Assembly: GCF_902859805.1 (NCBI RefSeq)
Contig: NZ_CADIKC010000006.1
Span: 425,456 to 489,455, forward strand
Direction: 5' to 3'
DNA length: 64,000 bases
Source of the DNA: Paraburkholderia sediminicola
Lineage (GTDB): Bacteria; Pseudomonadota; Gammaproteobacteria; Burkholderiales; Burkholderiaceae
Shown here: in pieces, positions 1-7,509 of the stretch
Numbering within the stretch: the first letter of the stretch is position 1
Layout of the letters: the number at the start of each line of letters is the position of its first letter
Position numbers and translations under genes: made by a program
Notes under the pieces: generated by a model
Databases searched by the model: none
The model's input: only the letters and a program-made list of their open reading frames with translations
What the model was told of the DNA's origin: nothing

Positions 1-2
1 GC

Positions 3-158
3 GGCGAAGGCGTATGCGGGACCTGTATGGTCGATGTGGTGAGCGGCACGCCCGAGCATCGCGACCATTGCCTGAGCAAAGCTGAAAGAGCCGGCGGCAA
101 AGTGATCTGCTGCTGCGTCTCGCGCGCCACGTCACCGCTGCTGGTGCTCGATCTCTAA
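3..158 (+). CDS. C-terminal ferredoxin domain of a class IA oxygenase reductase (partial)
   Basis: Only the last 51 codons are in the window, and the 5' part lies off the left edge. The translation contains the [2Fe-2S] loop GEGVCGTCMV and ends in CCCVSRATSPLLVLDL, the usual C-terminus of phthalate-dioxygenase-reductase or VanB-type proteins (FMN, NAD, then a C-terminal plant-type ferredoxin). Such reductases pass electrons from NAD(P)H to a Rieske oxygenase. The gene is convergent with catC and closed by a hairpin. The iac region of this window has an IacCD oxygenase but no reductase of its own, so this could be iacF. That is inference from context. A reductase for another oxygenase encoded to the left is equally possible. 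Confidence 0.85.
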   Translation, partial: GEGVCGTCMVDVVSGTPEHRDHCLSKAERAGGKVICCCVSRATSPLLVLDL

Positions 159-176
159 GACTCTTTGATGCAAACC

Positions 177-198
177 AGGTGCTGCGTTCGCAGCACCT
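177..198. terminator. Bidirectional hairpin terminator between the reductase gene and catC
   Basis: A perfect 9-bp stem, AGGTGCTGC with GCAGCACCT, closes a GTTC loop and is followed by a pyrimidine-rich TCTTCCTTC on the plus strand. It lies 18 nt after the reductase stop and 14 nt beyond the catC stop, so it can end transcription from both sides. The T-tract is interrupted, so strength is uncertain. Confidence 0.7.
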
Positions 199-212
199 TC
201 TTCCTTCGGCCC

Positions 213-503
213 TTACCGGTCGTCGTCGCGAATCGACGATGCATGCCGGCACAGTGCGCGCACTTCGATATCCATGTACGGAAACAGCGGCAACTGGCTC
301 AGCACGTCATGCAGTTGCGCGGGGCTTTCCACATCGAACACGCTGATGTTTGCGTAGCGCCCGGCGATGCGCCACAAGTGCCGCCATACGCCCTCTTCCT
401 GCAGCTTCTGCGACATGGCTTTCTCATCGGCTTTCAGGCGCGCGGCGCGTTCGGCGTCCATATCGAGCGGCAGGTTGACGGTCATCTCAACGTGAAACAG
501 CAT
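213..503 (-). CDS. catC: Muconolactone delta-isomerase
   Basis: The 96-residue protein begins MLFHVEMTVNLP and contains the GVWRHLWRIAGRYANISVFD stretch and a C-terminal PLFPYMDIEV, all typical of CatC, which is normally about 96 residues and forms a decamer. It converts muconolactone to 3-oxoadipate enol-lactone, the third step of catechol ortho-cleavage, in the cytoplasm. It is the last gene of a catB-catA-catC run, 157 bp after catA. The start is preceded by an AGGAGAG ribosome-binding site. Nothing is missing. Confidence 0.95.
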   Translation of the reverse strand: MLFHVEMTVNLPLDMDAERAARLKADEKAMSQKLQEEGVWRHLWRIAGRYANISVFDVESPAQLHDVLSQLPLFPYMDIEVRALCRHASSIRDDDR

Positions 504-660
504 GCTGGCTCTCCTTTTTTGATCGGTAATGAAAAACCCCGACTACGCGGAATACTCCGCCGCGCAGCCAGGGTCGATTGATTCATGCGGTACGTGTATG
601 CGTTTTCAAACATCGGCGCGTTAGAGCGCCGCAGCCGCAGCCGCAGCCACAGTTGCAGCC

Positions 661-1569
661 TCAGGCTTCGGCGCGCAACCGGTCGATCTCAGCGCCCGGC
701 AGGTTGTCGCGCTCCTTGAACAGCGTGAAGTCGAAGTCGATCAACGCAAACTGGCCTTCCACGCCATAAGGCTTGCCTTCCGCGCCCTCGGCCTGCTTGA
801 CCGCCGGCACCAGACCGTCGCGCGTGGCGAACGCAAAGTCGTCCCACAGATACGGATCGCCGTCGATGTTGATCTGCGTGGTCAGCTTGCGGCAGCCCGG
901 CGCCGACACGAAGAAGTGAATATGCGCCGGACGATGCCCATGACGGCCCAACTGATCGAGCAACAACTGCGTCTGCCCTTGCGGCGGCACCGAGTAACCG
1001 ACCGGCACCACACTGCGGAAGCTGTACTTGCCTTCGGCATCCGTGCGAATCGAGCGGCGCAGATTGAAAGCCGGCTGCGACTTGTCGAAGTACGAGTAGT
1101 TGCCGAGATGATTCGCGTGCCACACTTCAACCAGCGCATTCGCGAGCGGCTTGCCGTCTTCGGCAAATACGCGGCCACGCATCACCAGCGTCTGGCCGGG
1201 ATCGGTGCCGTCATCGAGTCGTGCATGGCCGTCGGACACCGGCGCGCCCGCCACATACAGCGGCCCTTCGATGGTGCGCGGCGTGCCGCCTTCAATACCG
1301 GCCTTGGCTTCCGCTTCGTCCATACGCAGATCGAGAAAATGCTCGAAGCCGAGGCCCGCGGCCAACAGGCCCAGCTCGCCGCTCTTGCCTGCGTCGCCGA
1401 GATAATTCAGCGCGGTCCAGAACTCGGCCGGCTGCACGTCGAGGTCTTCGATCGTATAGAACAGATCCTGGATGATGCGTTGGACGATCTGCTTTGTGCG
1501 CGGATTGCCTTCGCTGGTGGCGCTGTCGTTGAATTTCTGCAGCAGTGCGTCGATAGCTTGCTTGTTCAT
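661..1569 (-). CDS. catA: Catechol 1,2-dioxygenase
   Basis: This 302-residue intradiol dioxygenase cleaves catechol to cis,cis-muconate. The N-terminal helical dimerisation domain covers about residues 1-100. The beta-sandwich domain has the four Fe(III) ligands in place: Tyr158 (GNYSYF), Tyr192 (VGYSVP), His216 and His218 (HRPAHIHFF). Length fits bacterial CatA (300-311). It lies 47 bp after catB and is preceded by AAGGAGATACCCC, a good Shine-Dalgarno site. In this window its likely substrate source is the IAA pathway at 18.5-33 kb, which is reported to end in catechol. Confidence 0.96.
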   Translation of the reverse strand: MNKQAIDALLQKFNDSATSEGNPRTKQIVQRIIQDLFYTIEDLDVQPAEFWTALNYLGDAGKSGELGLLAAGLGFEHFLDLRMDEAEAKAGIEGGTPRTIEGPLYVAGAPVSDGHARLDDGTDPGQTLVMRGRVFAEDGKPLANALVEVWHANHLGNYSYFDKSQPAFNLRRSIRTDAEGKYSFRSVVPVGYSVPPQGQTQLLLDQLGRHGHRPAHIHFFVSAPGCRKLTTQINIDGDPYLWDDFAFATRDGLVPAVKQAEGAEGKPYGVEGQFALIDFDFTLFKERDNLPGAEIDRLRAEA

Positions 1570-1616
1570 GGGGTATCTCCTTCGTTTAATGTTCTCGGCG
1601 GTTAGCGGATGAACCG

Positions 1617-2774
1617 TCAGTTCGTGGTAACGCTTGCGCCTTTGCGCGTATCGCGCCGCAAGCGGTCGATCTTGTCCCAGTCGAGCGTGATGCCGAGACC
1701 GGGTCCCTGTGGAAGATGCAAAGCAAAATTCTCGTAGCGCAGCGGTTCGGTGAGAATCTCTTCCGTCAGCAGCAACGGCCCGAAGAGTTCAGTGCCCCAC
1801 TTCAGTTCGCCGAAGGTGCTGAAGAGTTGCGCCGAGGCGATCGTGCCCACCGCGCCTTCGAGCATCGTGCCGCCATACAGGTCGATATTCGCGGCGAGCG
1901 CAATCGCTGCCACTTGCGCCGCGCCGGTCAGACCGCCCGATTGCGCGATCTTGATAGCGAAGACATCAGCCGCACGCGCGCTGGCGATGGCGAATGCGTC
2001 CGCCGGGCCGTGCAATGCTTCGTCCGCCATGATCGGCACCTGAGCGAGATCCGTCAGACGTTTGAGGCCCGCGCGGTTCTCCGCGGCAATCGGCTGCTCG
2101 ATCAGCGCAACACCTGCATCGGCAAAGCGCTTGCCGGCCCAGATCGCTTCGGATTCGGTCCATGCCTGATTCACGTCGACACGCACTTCACCGCGGCCTT
2201 CCAGGGCTTTCTGAATCGCCACGACGTGCGCAACGTCATCGGCCAACGCGCGCGAACCGATCTTCAGCTTGAACACGCGATGCCGCTTCGTTTCGAAAAC
2301 GCGCTCGGCTTCGTCGATATCGCGGGTCGTGTCGCCACTGGCGAGGGTCCACGCCACGTCCACCGAATCGCGTACCCGGCCGCCGAACAGCTCCGACAGG
2401 GGCACGCCGAGACGCTGCGCCTGGGCATCGAACAAAGCGGTTTCAACCGCGGATTTCGCAAAGCGGTTGCCCTGAAACAGCGCGCGCAGCTTCGCCATCG
2501 CCGCGCCCGGACGGGTTGCGTCCATGCCTTTGAGCAGCGGCGCGAAGTACGTATCGATGTTGACCTTGATACTTTCAGGGCTTTCCTCGCCGTAGGCGAG
2601 GCCGCCGATGGTCGTGCCCTCGCCCACGCCGACCACGCCGTCGGATGTGCGGATGCGCACCAGCACGAGCGTCTGGCAATTCATCGTTGCAACCGAAAGC
2701 CGGTGCGGACGAATCGTCGGTACGTCGACGAGAATCGTCTCCACGCTCTCGATCTTCACGGGTGTTGCTATCAT
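1617..2774 (-). CDS. catB: Muconate cycloisomerase
   Basis: A 385-residue enolase-superfamily enzyme that converts cis,cis-muconate to muconolactone. Visible family features are the KLKIG motif that carries the catalytic base lysine (about residue 170), the metal ligands in VDVNQAW, IEQP and MADEAL, and the C-terminal barrel end. It is the first gene of catBAC and divergent from catR, with 102 bp between the start codons. An AGGAGAG ribosome-binding site precedes ATG. It is normally induced by CatR with muconate as co-inducer. Confidence 0.95.
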   Translation of the reverse strand: MIATPVKIESVETILVDVPTIRPHRLSVATMNCQTLVLVRIRTSDGVVGVGEGTTIGGLAYGEESPESIKVNIDTYFAPLLKGMDATRPGAAMAKLRALFQGNRFAKSAVETALFDAQAQRLGVPLSELFGGRVRDSVDVAWTLASGDTTRDIDEAERVFETKRHRVFKLKIGSRALADDVAHVVAIQKALEGRGEVRVDVNQAWTESEAIWAGKRFADAGVALIEQPIAAENRAGLKRLTDLAQVPIMADEALHGPADAFAIASARAADVFAIKIAQSGGLTGAAQVAAIALAANIDLYGGTMLEGAVGTIASAQLFSTFGELKWGTELFGPLLLTEEILTEPLRYENFALHLPQGPGLGITLDWDKIDRLRRDTRKGASVTTN

Positions 2775-2859
2775 TCGGTGCTCTCCTGAACTGCTTTCAT
2801 GAGAGCCTCATAGTAGAAAGAACCCGCGAAGCAGTCCAACACCGATTCCGACTACTTCC

Positions 2860-2874
2860 ATACCTTAGGGGTAT
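2860..2874. promoter_or_regulatory. CatR/BenM-type operator between catB and catR
   Basis: The sequence ATACCTTAGGGGTAT is a perfect dyad of ATACC and GGTAT around a 5-bp centre. It fits the ATAC-N7-GTAT consensus known for CatM, BenM and CatR, which is also a T-N11-A LysR box. It ends 2 bp before the catR start codon, so binding here would also autorepress catR. A second, weaker activation site nearer the catB promoter was not resolved. Confidence 0.8.
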
Positions 2875-2876
2875 GC

Positions 2877-3764
2877 ATGGAACTTCGCCAACTCCGCTAT
2901 TTCATTGCGGTCGCAGAAGAAATGAACATCACGCGGGCCGCCAATCGCCTGCATATGACGCAGCCGCCGCTTAGCCGCCAGATCCAGCAGATCGAGGAAA
3001 GCGTTGGCCTCGCGCTGTTCGAGCGCGGCTCGCGGCCGCTGCGGCTGACCGAAGCCGGCCGCATTTTCTATGCGCAGGCCAAGCGTCTGGTCGACGACGC
3101 CGACGAACTCGCCCCGCTCACGCGGCGCCTCGCGCAACTGGCCGAGCGCATCGTGATCGGCTTCGTACCGTCCACGCTCTATGGTGCATTGCCCGCGGTA
3201 ATCCGCGCATTTCGTGAAGCGGCGCCGCATATCGAGTTGTCGCTGATCGAAATGTTCACGATCGAGCAACTCGGCGCCCTCAAAGGCGGCCGTATCGACG
3301 TGGGTTTCGGCCGCTTGCGTTTCGACGATGCGCAACTGGCGCGTGAAGTGCTCGTCGAAGAGCGCATGATTGCCGCATTGCCGCAAAACCACCCGCTCGC
3401 ACGCCAGAAGAAGGCGCTGACGCTTGCCGCGCTCGCCGAGGAAACGCTGATCGTCTATCCGAGCACGCCGCGGCCGAGCTATGCGGACCAGCAGTTATCG
3501 GCGATGCACGACCACGCGCTGGAACCGAAAGCGGTGCATGAAGTGCGGGAGTTGCAAACCGCCTTGGGGCTGGTTGCGGCGCAGGTCGGCGTGTGTCTAG
3601 TGCCGGAAAGCGTCGAGGGTTTGCGCGCGCATGGCGTGGTGTACCGGCCGGTGCCGGCGGCCAATATCTCGTCGCCGATCATCATGAGCCGACGCCTGCA
3701 GGATGAGTCGCCGACAACCACGTTGCTGTGTTCGCTGGCGCGGGAGTTGTTCAAGCGGGGTTGA
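2877..3764 (+). CDS. catR: LysR-type activator of the catechol genes
   Basis: A 295-residue LysR regulator. The N-terminal winged helix-turn-helix reads MELRQLRYFIAVAEEMNITR and continues through the HMTQPPLSRQIQQIE recognition helix. The remainder is a periplasmic-binding-protein-like effector domain of the CatR/BenM/ClcR group, which binds cis,cis-muconate. It is divergent from catBAC with the operator immediately before its start codon. No Shine-Dalgarno is visible because the operator occupies that place, so translation may be weak, as is common for autorepressed regulators. Confidence 0.93.
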   Translation: MELRQLRYFIAVAEEMNITRAANRLHMTQPPLSRQIQQIEESVGLALFERGSRPLRLTEAGRIFYAQAKRLVDDADELAPLTRRLAQLAERIVIGFVPSTLYGALPAVIRAFREAAPHIELSLIEMFTIEQLGALKGGRIDVGFGRLRFDDAQLAREVLVEERMIAALPQNHPLARQKKALTLAALAEETLIVYPSTPRPSYADQQLSAMHDHALEPKAVHEVRELQTALGLVAAQVGVCLVPESVEGLRAHGVVYRPVPAANISSPIIMSRRLQDESPTTTLLCSLARELFKRG

Positions 3765-3822
3765 AGGTGCGCAAGGAGGTTTGAAACGGACTCTGAGCGT
3801 CAGTACGTTCACGGAGAGGATC

Positions 3823-4968
3823 ATGCGTGTCACGAAGCGATGCAGCGCGTTCATCATTCCTGTGGCTTTCCTCGGTTCGGTATTGTCCGGTTCGGCAATC
3901 GCGCAAGAAGCAGCATCTGGCAATTCTGCGCATGCGATTTCAGAAATTGGTATTGATCGTTCAGGGCTGGGTAGCCAGGACGGAGCCACGAGGCAAAAGA
4001 CGTTTGAGGATATTCGTGCGCTTCATGCTACCTGGTTTCGTGATGAACCCACTTCTGGATCGGCCCAGGGAGTTGCCAACTTCGTCGAAGAAATACGGGA
4101 GGCCAGGCAGCAGAAATTAAAGGTGCTAGTCAACATTCTTCAGATGGACGAGGACTACGATAGTGCGCCACCTATGAATGATCACGGCTGGCGATCCAAG
4201 AAATTGAGCGAAATAGATCTGGATAAATTTGCCCAGCGATTCAGCAATCTGCTTGGTGCTTTAAAGCACGCAAATCTCACGATTGATGCGGTCGAACTCG
4301 GTAACGAGGACGACAGCTACTATTACGATGCAGACGTGCCAAACGGACACTACGCCAGTCAGGCCGAGCTACATACATGGCTCCAGGGCTATGGACAGTT
4401 TTTGAAGACCGGTGCGACGATTTTGCATGACCCTCGTTACTATCCAGAGGCGAAAATCATCACTTTTGGTATCGCCCATGGGTATATAGCGCCTGGCCAC
4501 CCCCCACAGTCTCTTTCAAACCCGGCGAAAATCGTTGCCATGTTGAAGGATGTGGATCACGTGAACTATCTGGATAATAGCGGCTATCACGTCGATGGTT
4601 ACGGCACCCACATTTACGCCTCACCGAGCAGTCCTGGTGCAACTGCGACGGCTCTCCTGCGCCAGGACGTATGGGCGCTCGGCCGAGACAAGCCCTTCTG
4701 GATTACAGAATGGGGGTTTACCGATGCCACGAAGTTTCCGAATCAAAAGGAACAAACTGCAGCCAAGGCGATGCAAGAGATTCTCAACGCGTTTGATGAT
4801 CTCGGCCAGCGAGTGCCAATTGGACCGATGTTTTTCTATTCCTACAATTCCGGGTTACAGGATGCTGACGGACGTCCCAGTGGCCTGGTGGATACTCAAG
4901 GAAAATTTGTTCCAGCCGCGAACGTTCTGTCGGTGCGTGCTGCCCAGGTTTCGTCGCACAACTTCTGA
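3823..4968 (+). CDS. Exported clan GH-A-like glycoside hydrolase
   Basis: The start at 3823 follows a GGAGAGG site and gives a signal peptide (MRVTKRCSAFIIPVAFLGSV, cleaved near AIAQ). The upstream in-frame extension lies inside catR and is rejected. The 381-residue protein has an Asn-Glu pair in VELGNEDD (Glu162) and a later ITEWGF (Glu296). This is the spacing and context of the acid/base and nucleophile in clan GH-A barrels such as GH5, GH30 and GH39. The substrate is unknown. Nearby exported alginate-lyase-fold proteins suggest an acidic polysaccharide. Its codons use more A and T at third positions than the cat genes, consistent with acquisition by transfer. Confidence 0.7.
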   Translation: MRVTKRCSAFIIPVAFLGSVLSGSAIAQEAASGNSAHAISEIGIDRSGLGSQDGATRQKTFEDIRALHATWFRDEPTSGSAQGVANFVEEIREARQQKLKVLVNILQMDEDYDSAPPMNDHGWRSKKLSEIDLDKFAQRFSNLLGALKHANLTIDAVELGNEDDSYYYDADVPNGHYASQAELHTWLQGYGQFLKTGATILHDPRYYPEAKIITFGIAHGYIAPGHPPQSLSNPAKIVAMLKDVDHVNYLDNSGYHVDGYGTHIYASPSSPGATATALLRQDVWALGRDKPFWITEWGFTDATKFPNQKEQTAAKAMQEILNAFDDLGQRVPIGPMFFYSYNSGLQDADGRPSGLVDTQGKFVPAANVLSVRAAQVSSHNF

Positions 4969-5069
4969 AGCTGTGGCCCTCGCTCCAACCAGAGACGCAA
5001 GCAACGCACGCTTTCGCCGGGCCTGGTTAGTCCGGTTCAGTCTGAACTGATACTCAAACGGAGAACTTC

Positions 5070-6059
5070 GTGAGACTTCTGGTCGCCCTCACCGTCCTTT
5101 TGTGTCTGGCCGTCACACAAGCACAAGCCGTTTCAGCGAATGTCGGCTTCGAGGAGGTCAAGATACCGAGTGGCGACGAACCGCCGCTCATTGCCGGCAT
5201 CTGGTATCCGACCGACGCACCGGCGACATCGCATGCGTTGGGTAACGCCAGCCAGACAGTAGCGCCGAATGCGCCGGTCGCAGGCAATCGTCTGCCGCTT
5301 GTGGTGATGTCACACGGTGGAGGTGGCTGGTACGACGGCCATTACGACACGGCGCTCGCGCTGGCTCACGCGGGCTTTGTCGCGGCAGCGGTTAGCCACG
5401 ATGGCGACACGTTCAAAGATCAGAGCAAGGTCTTGCAACTCTGGCGTCGGCCTGCCCAGCTCCATCGGCTGGTTGACTACATGCTTCGCGAGTGGCGCGG
5501 GCACGGACAACTGGACGAAACGCGCATTGGTGCGTTCGGGTTTTCCAACGGCGGCTTTACCGCGCTTGTGGCCGCTGGCGGCACTCCAGACCTTTCGACC
5601 ATCCGCCCGTTTTGCGAGGCGCACCCGGATCAAGATCTGTGCGAGGCCCTGCGGAAAGCCGGCGTCGACCTTCATGCCATTCCGGGTGTTCCCGCCAGCG
5701 CGTGGATCCATGATTCGCGCATCCGGTCCATCGTCATCGCCGCGCCGGCATTCGGCTTTGCTTTCGGCCAGTCAGGGCTGACTGGCGTTCGCGTCCCGGT
5801 CCAGCTTTGGAGCGCGAGCGATGACCGTCATCAGACGCATCCCTTCTATGACGAGGCGGTACGCGACGACTTGCCCCGTGCACCTGAGTACCACGTGGTT
5901 GGCAATGCAGGCCACTACGACTTCCTGCCACCTTGCGATGCGCGTTTTGCCAAGGCGCGGCCGGAGGTCTGCGGCAGTCTGCCGGACTTCGACCGAGCAG
6001 GCTTTCATGATCGATTCAATGCCGACGTCGTGCGGTTTTTTCAGGCAACACTGCCATAG
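5070..6059 (+). CDS. Exported alpha/beta hydrolase, dienelactone-hydrolase-like
   Basis: Translation starts at GTG behind ACGGAGAAC. A signal peptide covers about residues 1-20 (LVALTVLLCLAVTQAQA). The 329-residue mature fold shows the oxyanion segment VVMSHGGGGW, the nucleophile elbow GFSNGG (Ser159) and a late GNAGHYDF with the probable catalytic His. Family members include dienelactone hydrolases and PAF-acetylhydrolase-like esterases. Being secreted and next to glycan-active genes, it may remove ester groups such as acetyl from polysaccharide, but no substrate can be read from sequence. It follows the glycoside hydrolase on the same strand after 101 bp. Confidence 0.75.
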   Translation: MRLLVALTVLLCLAVTQAQAVSANVGFEEVKIPSGDEPPLIAGIWYPTDAPATSHALGNASQTVAPNAPVAGNRLPLVVMSHGGGGWYDGHYDTALALAHAGFVAAAVSHDGDTFKDQSKVLQLWRRPAQLHRLVDYMLREWRGHGQLDETRIGAFGFSNGGFTALVAAGGTPDLSTIRPFCEAHPDQDLCEALRKAGVDLHAIPGVPASAWIHDSRIRSIVIAAPAFGFAFGQSGLTGVRVPVQLWSASDDRHQTHPFYDEAVRDDLPRAPEYHVVGNAGHYDFLPPCDARFAKARPEVCGSLPDFDRAGFHDRFNADVVRFFQATLP

Positions 6060-6123
6060 GGACCATTTCAGGAAGTCTGCCCAGTACATCTGAAGATGTT
6101 CCAGCAGACGAGCGTGGATGTTC

Positions 6124-7152
6124 TTATTTCGTCATGCTATTTGAAAAGCTCAGAAGCACTTGATGCATCTTGATCAGGTCACCGCCACCATTCAGATCGA
6201 TGAGGTTAGTCGTTTTTATGCCGCAAGTTTGCCAATCCTCGTTCATGAGATCCGCGCCATAAGCTTGCTGAACGCGATAGCCCCAATCGCCCATCGGCTC
6301 TTCAGATGGCACGTGGGCTCGTGCTGCCATCTCCTGAGGATCGCAAATGGCACGGCCGACCAGATCGGAGAGTGATTTCAGCCTGGCACGATCCTCTGCC
6401 GTGTCGGGTATGTGCAGCGATTTGCGGATTTCTCGCAGAGAAAGCAGCATGGACAATGCCCGATCGTGGTAAATGAGTGCTCGCGAACCTCGCGAAAGCT
6501 CGGAGTCCAGATACCCGTCGTCATGGACGGATGCAAGAAAGTAACGCCACACCTCGTTCTGAAATGCATTGGCATTTTCGTTGCGCGTCAATAAGGCATA
6601 GCCGGCTGCTGTCGCGCCATCTTCGTAGTAAAGATTGCCCTCTCTGTTTCCCTCCGCGAGATGTTTGCGATCGCCTTCGATTTTTCCATTCACAAGTCGC
6701 CCAAGCCAGGGAGCGACGTCGGGACCCAGGTCCAAACCTTGAGACTTCAACTTGATGGCAAGCATGACCATGCCGCGCGTAAACTCGCCCTTATCAACGC
6801 CTCCTTCACGGCTGTAGTTTCCGTTTGCGTCGACCGTCGTCGACATGGCGTCAGCCGCCGCCCACTTTTCAAGCAGCAGGTTGGCACATGCAGGGGAGAG
6901 TCCTGTCAGCTTGCTCCAGGACGGTGCTCCATCGAGTGACTGTGTCTCGTAGGACAGGAAATCGTTGATCGGTTTTCTATCTTTGTCGAGTTCTGCTTCC
7001 TTTGAAGGATCGACTTTTGATCCCCTGGCGTCCGAGTAGAACTCCGGCCCGCTAACGTTAAGCACAGGCGGATAACTCGGGCAATGCATCCCGGACTGCG
7101 CCTTGGCAGAAAGAGAAAATAAAAGGAGGAGAACCATGGCTATATGTTTCAT
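6124..7152 (-). CDS. Exported alginate-lyase-fold protein (divergent PL5-like)
   Basis: A 342-residue protein with a signal peptide (MKHIAMVLLLLFSLSAKAQ) behind an AAGGAAGG site. It aligns by eye with the second alginate-lyase-like gene of this window and with AlgL. The shared features are an N-terminal PxxxF/FYxD segment, a DAMxxx helix, and a RGSRALIYHDRAL block matching the AlgL RGxRALHYH active-site block. In that block the first His is replaced by Ile while the Tyr-His is kept, so catalysis by the usual route is doubtful. It is convergent with the alpha/beta hydrolase. Codon use is visibly less GC-rich than in the cat or iac genes. Confidence 0.65.
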   Translation of the reverse strand: MKHIAMVLLLLFSLSAKAQSGMHCPSYPPVLNVSGPEFYSDARGSKVDPSKEAELDKDRKPINDFLSYETQSLDGAPSWSKLTGLSPACANLLLEKWAAADAMSTTVDANGNYSREGGVDKGEFTRGMVMLAIKLKSQGLDLGPDVAPWLGRLVNGKIEGDRKHLAEGNREGNLYYEDGATAAGYALLTRNENANAFQNEVWRYFLASVHDDGYLDSELSRGSRALIYHDRALSMLLSLREIRKSLHIPDTAEDRARLKSLSDLVGRAICDPQEMAARAHVPSEEPMGDWGYRVQQAYGADLMNEDWQTCGIKTTNLIDLNGGGDLIKMHQVLLSFSNSMTK

Positions 7153-7509
7153 GACCTTCCTTGGCTTTGTTTACATTCTCACGAAAGATCAAATGTTCCA
7201 GATCTTTATTTTTTCCGCAGCGCTCGCGTCACGCCCTATCCCGGCTTTCCGTGAGGGTTGAGTATTCCAGATACTCGAAGGCGGTATTCCCAACAAACGC
7301 GGCCGGCTACTACTGGGGCTGATCCTGCCAAATTAAAACATCACACGCGACCAGAATCCTGAAGGACTCGGGAATTTTGTTGCATGCGTGCCTCATTCGT
7401 ATGCTATGACTCTCGAAATGGGAGCGGGGCAATATGCGCGTTACCTATTGAATACAAGGCTGCATTGGCCACGCCACGATCTAATTGACGACGACAGGAG
7501 AGCGCCGAC
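7153..7509. other. Intergenic region between divergent exported-protein genes
   Basis: This 357-bp stretch separates the starts of the genes at 7152 and 7510 and should hold both promoters. It is AT-richer than its surroundings. I saw no convincing operator, repeat or small gene. The only clear signal is the CAGGAGAG ribosome-binding site just before 7510. Confidence 0.5.

Noticed and set aside
3..158. Assignment as benzoate dioxygenase reductase BenC
   Set aside because: BenC has its ferredoxin domain at the N-terminus. Here the [2Fe-2S] loop is at the very C-terminus, as in class IA reductases.
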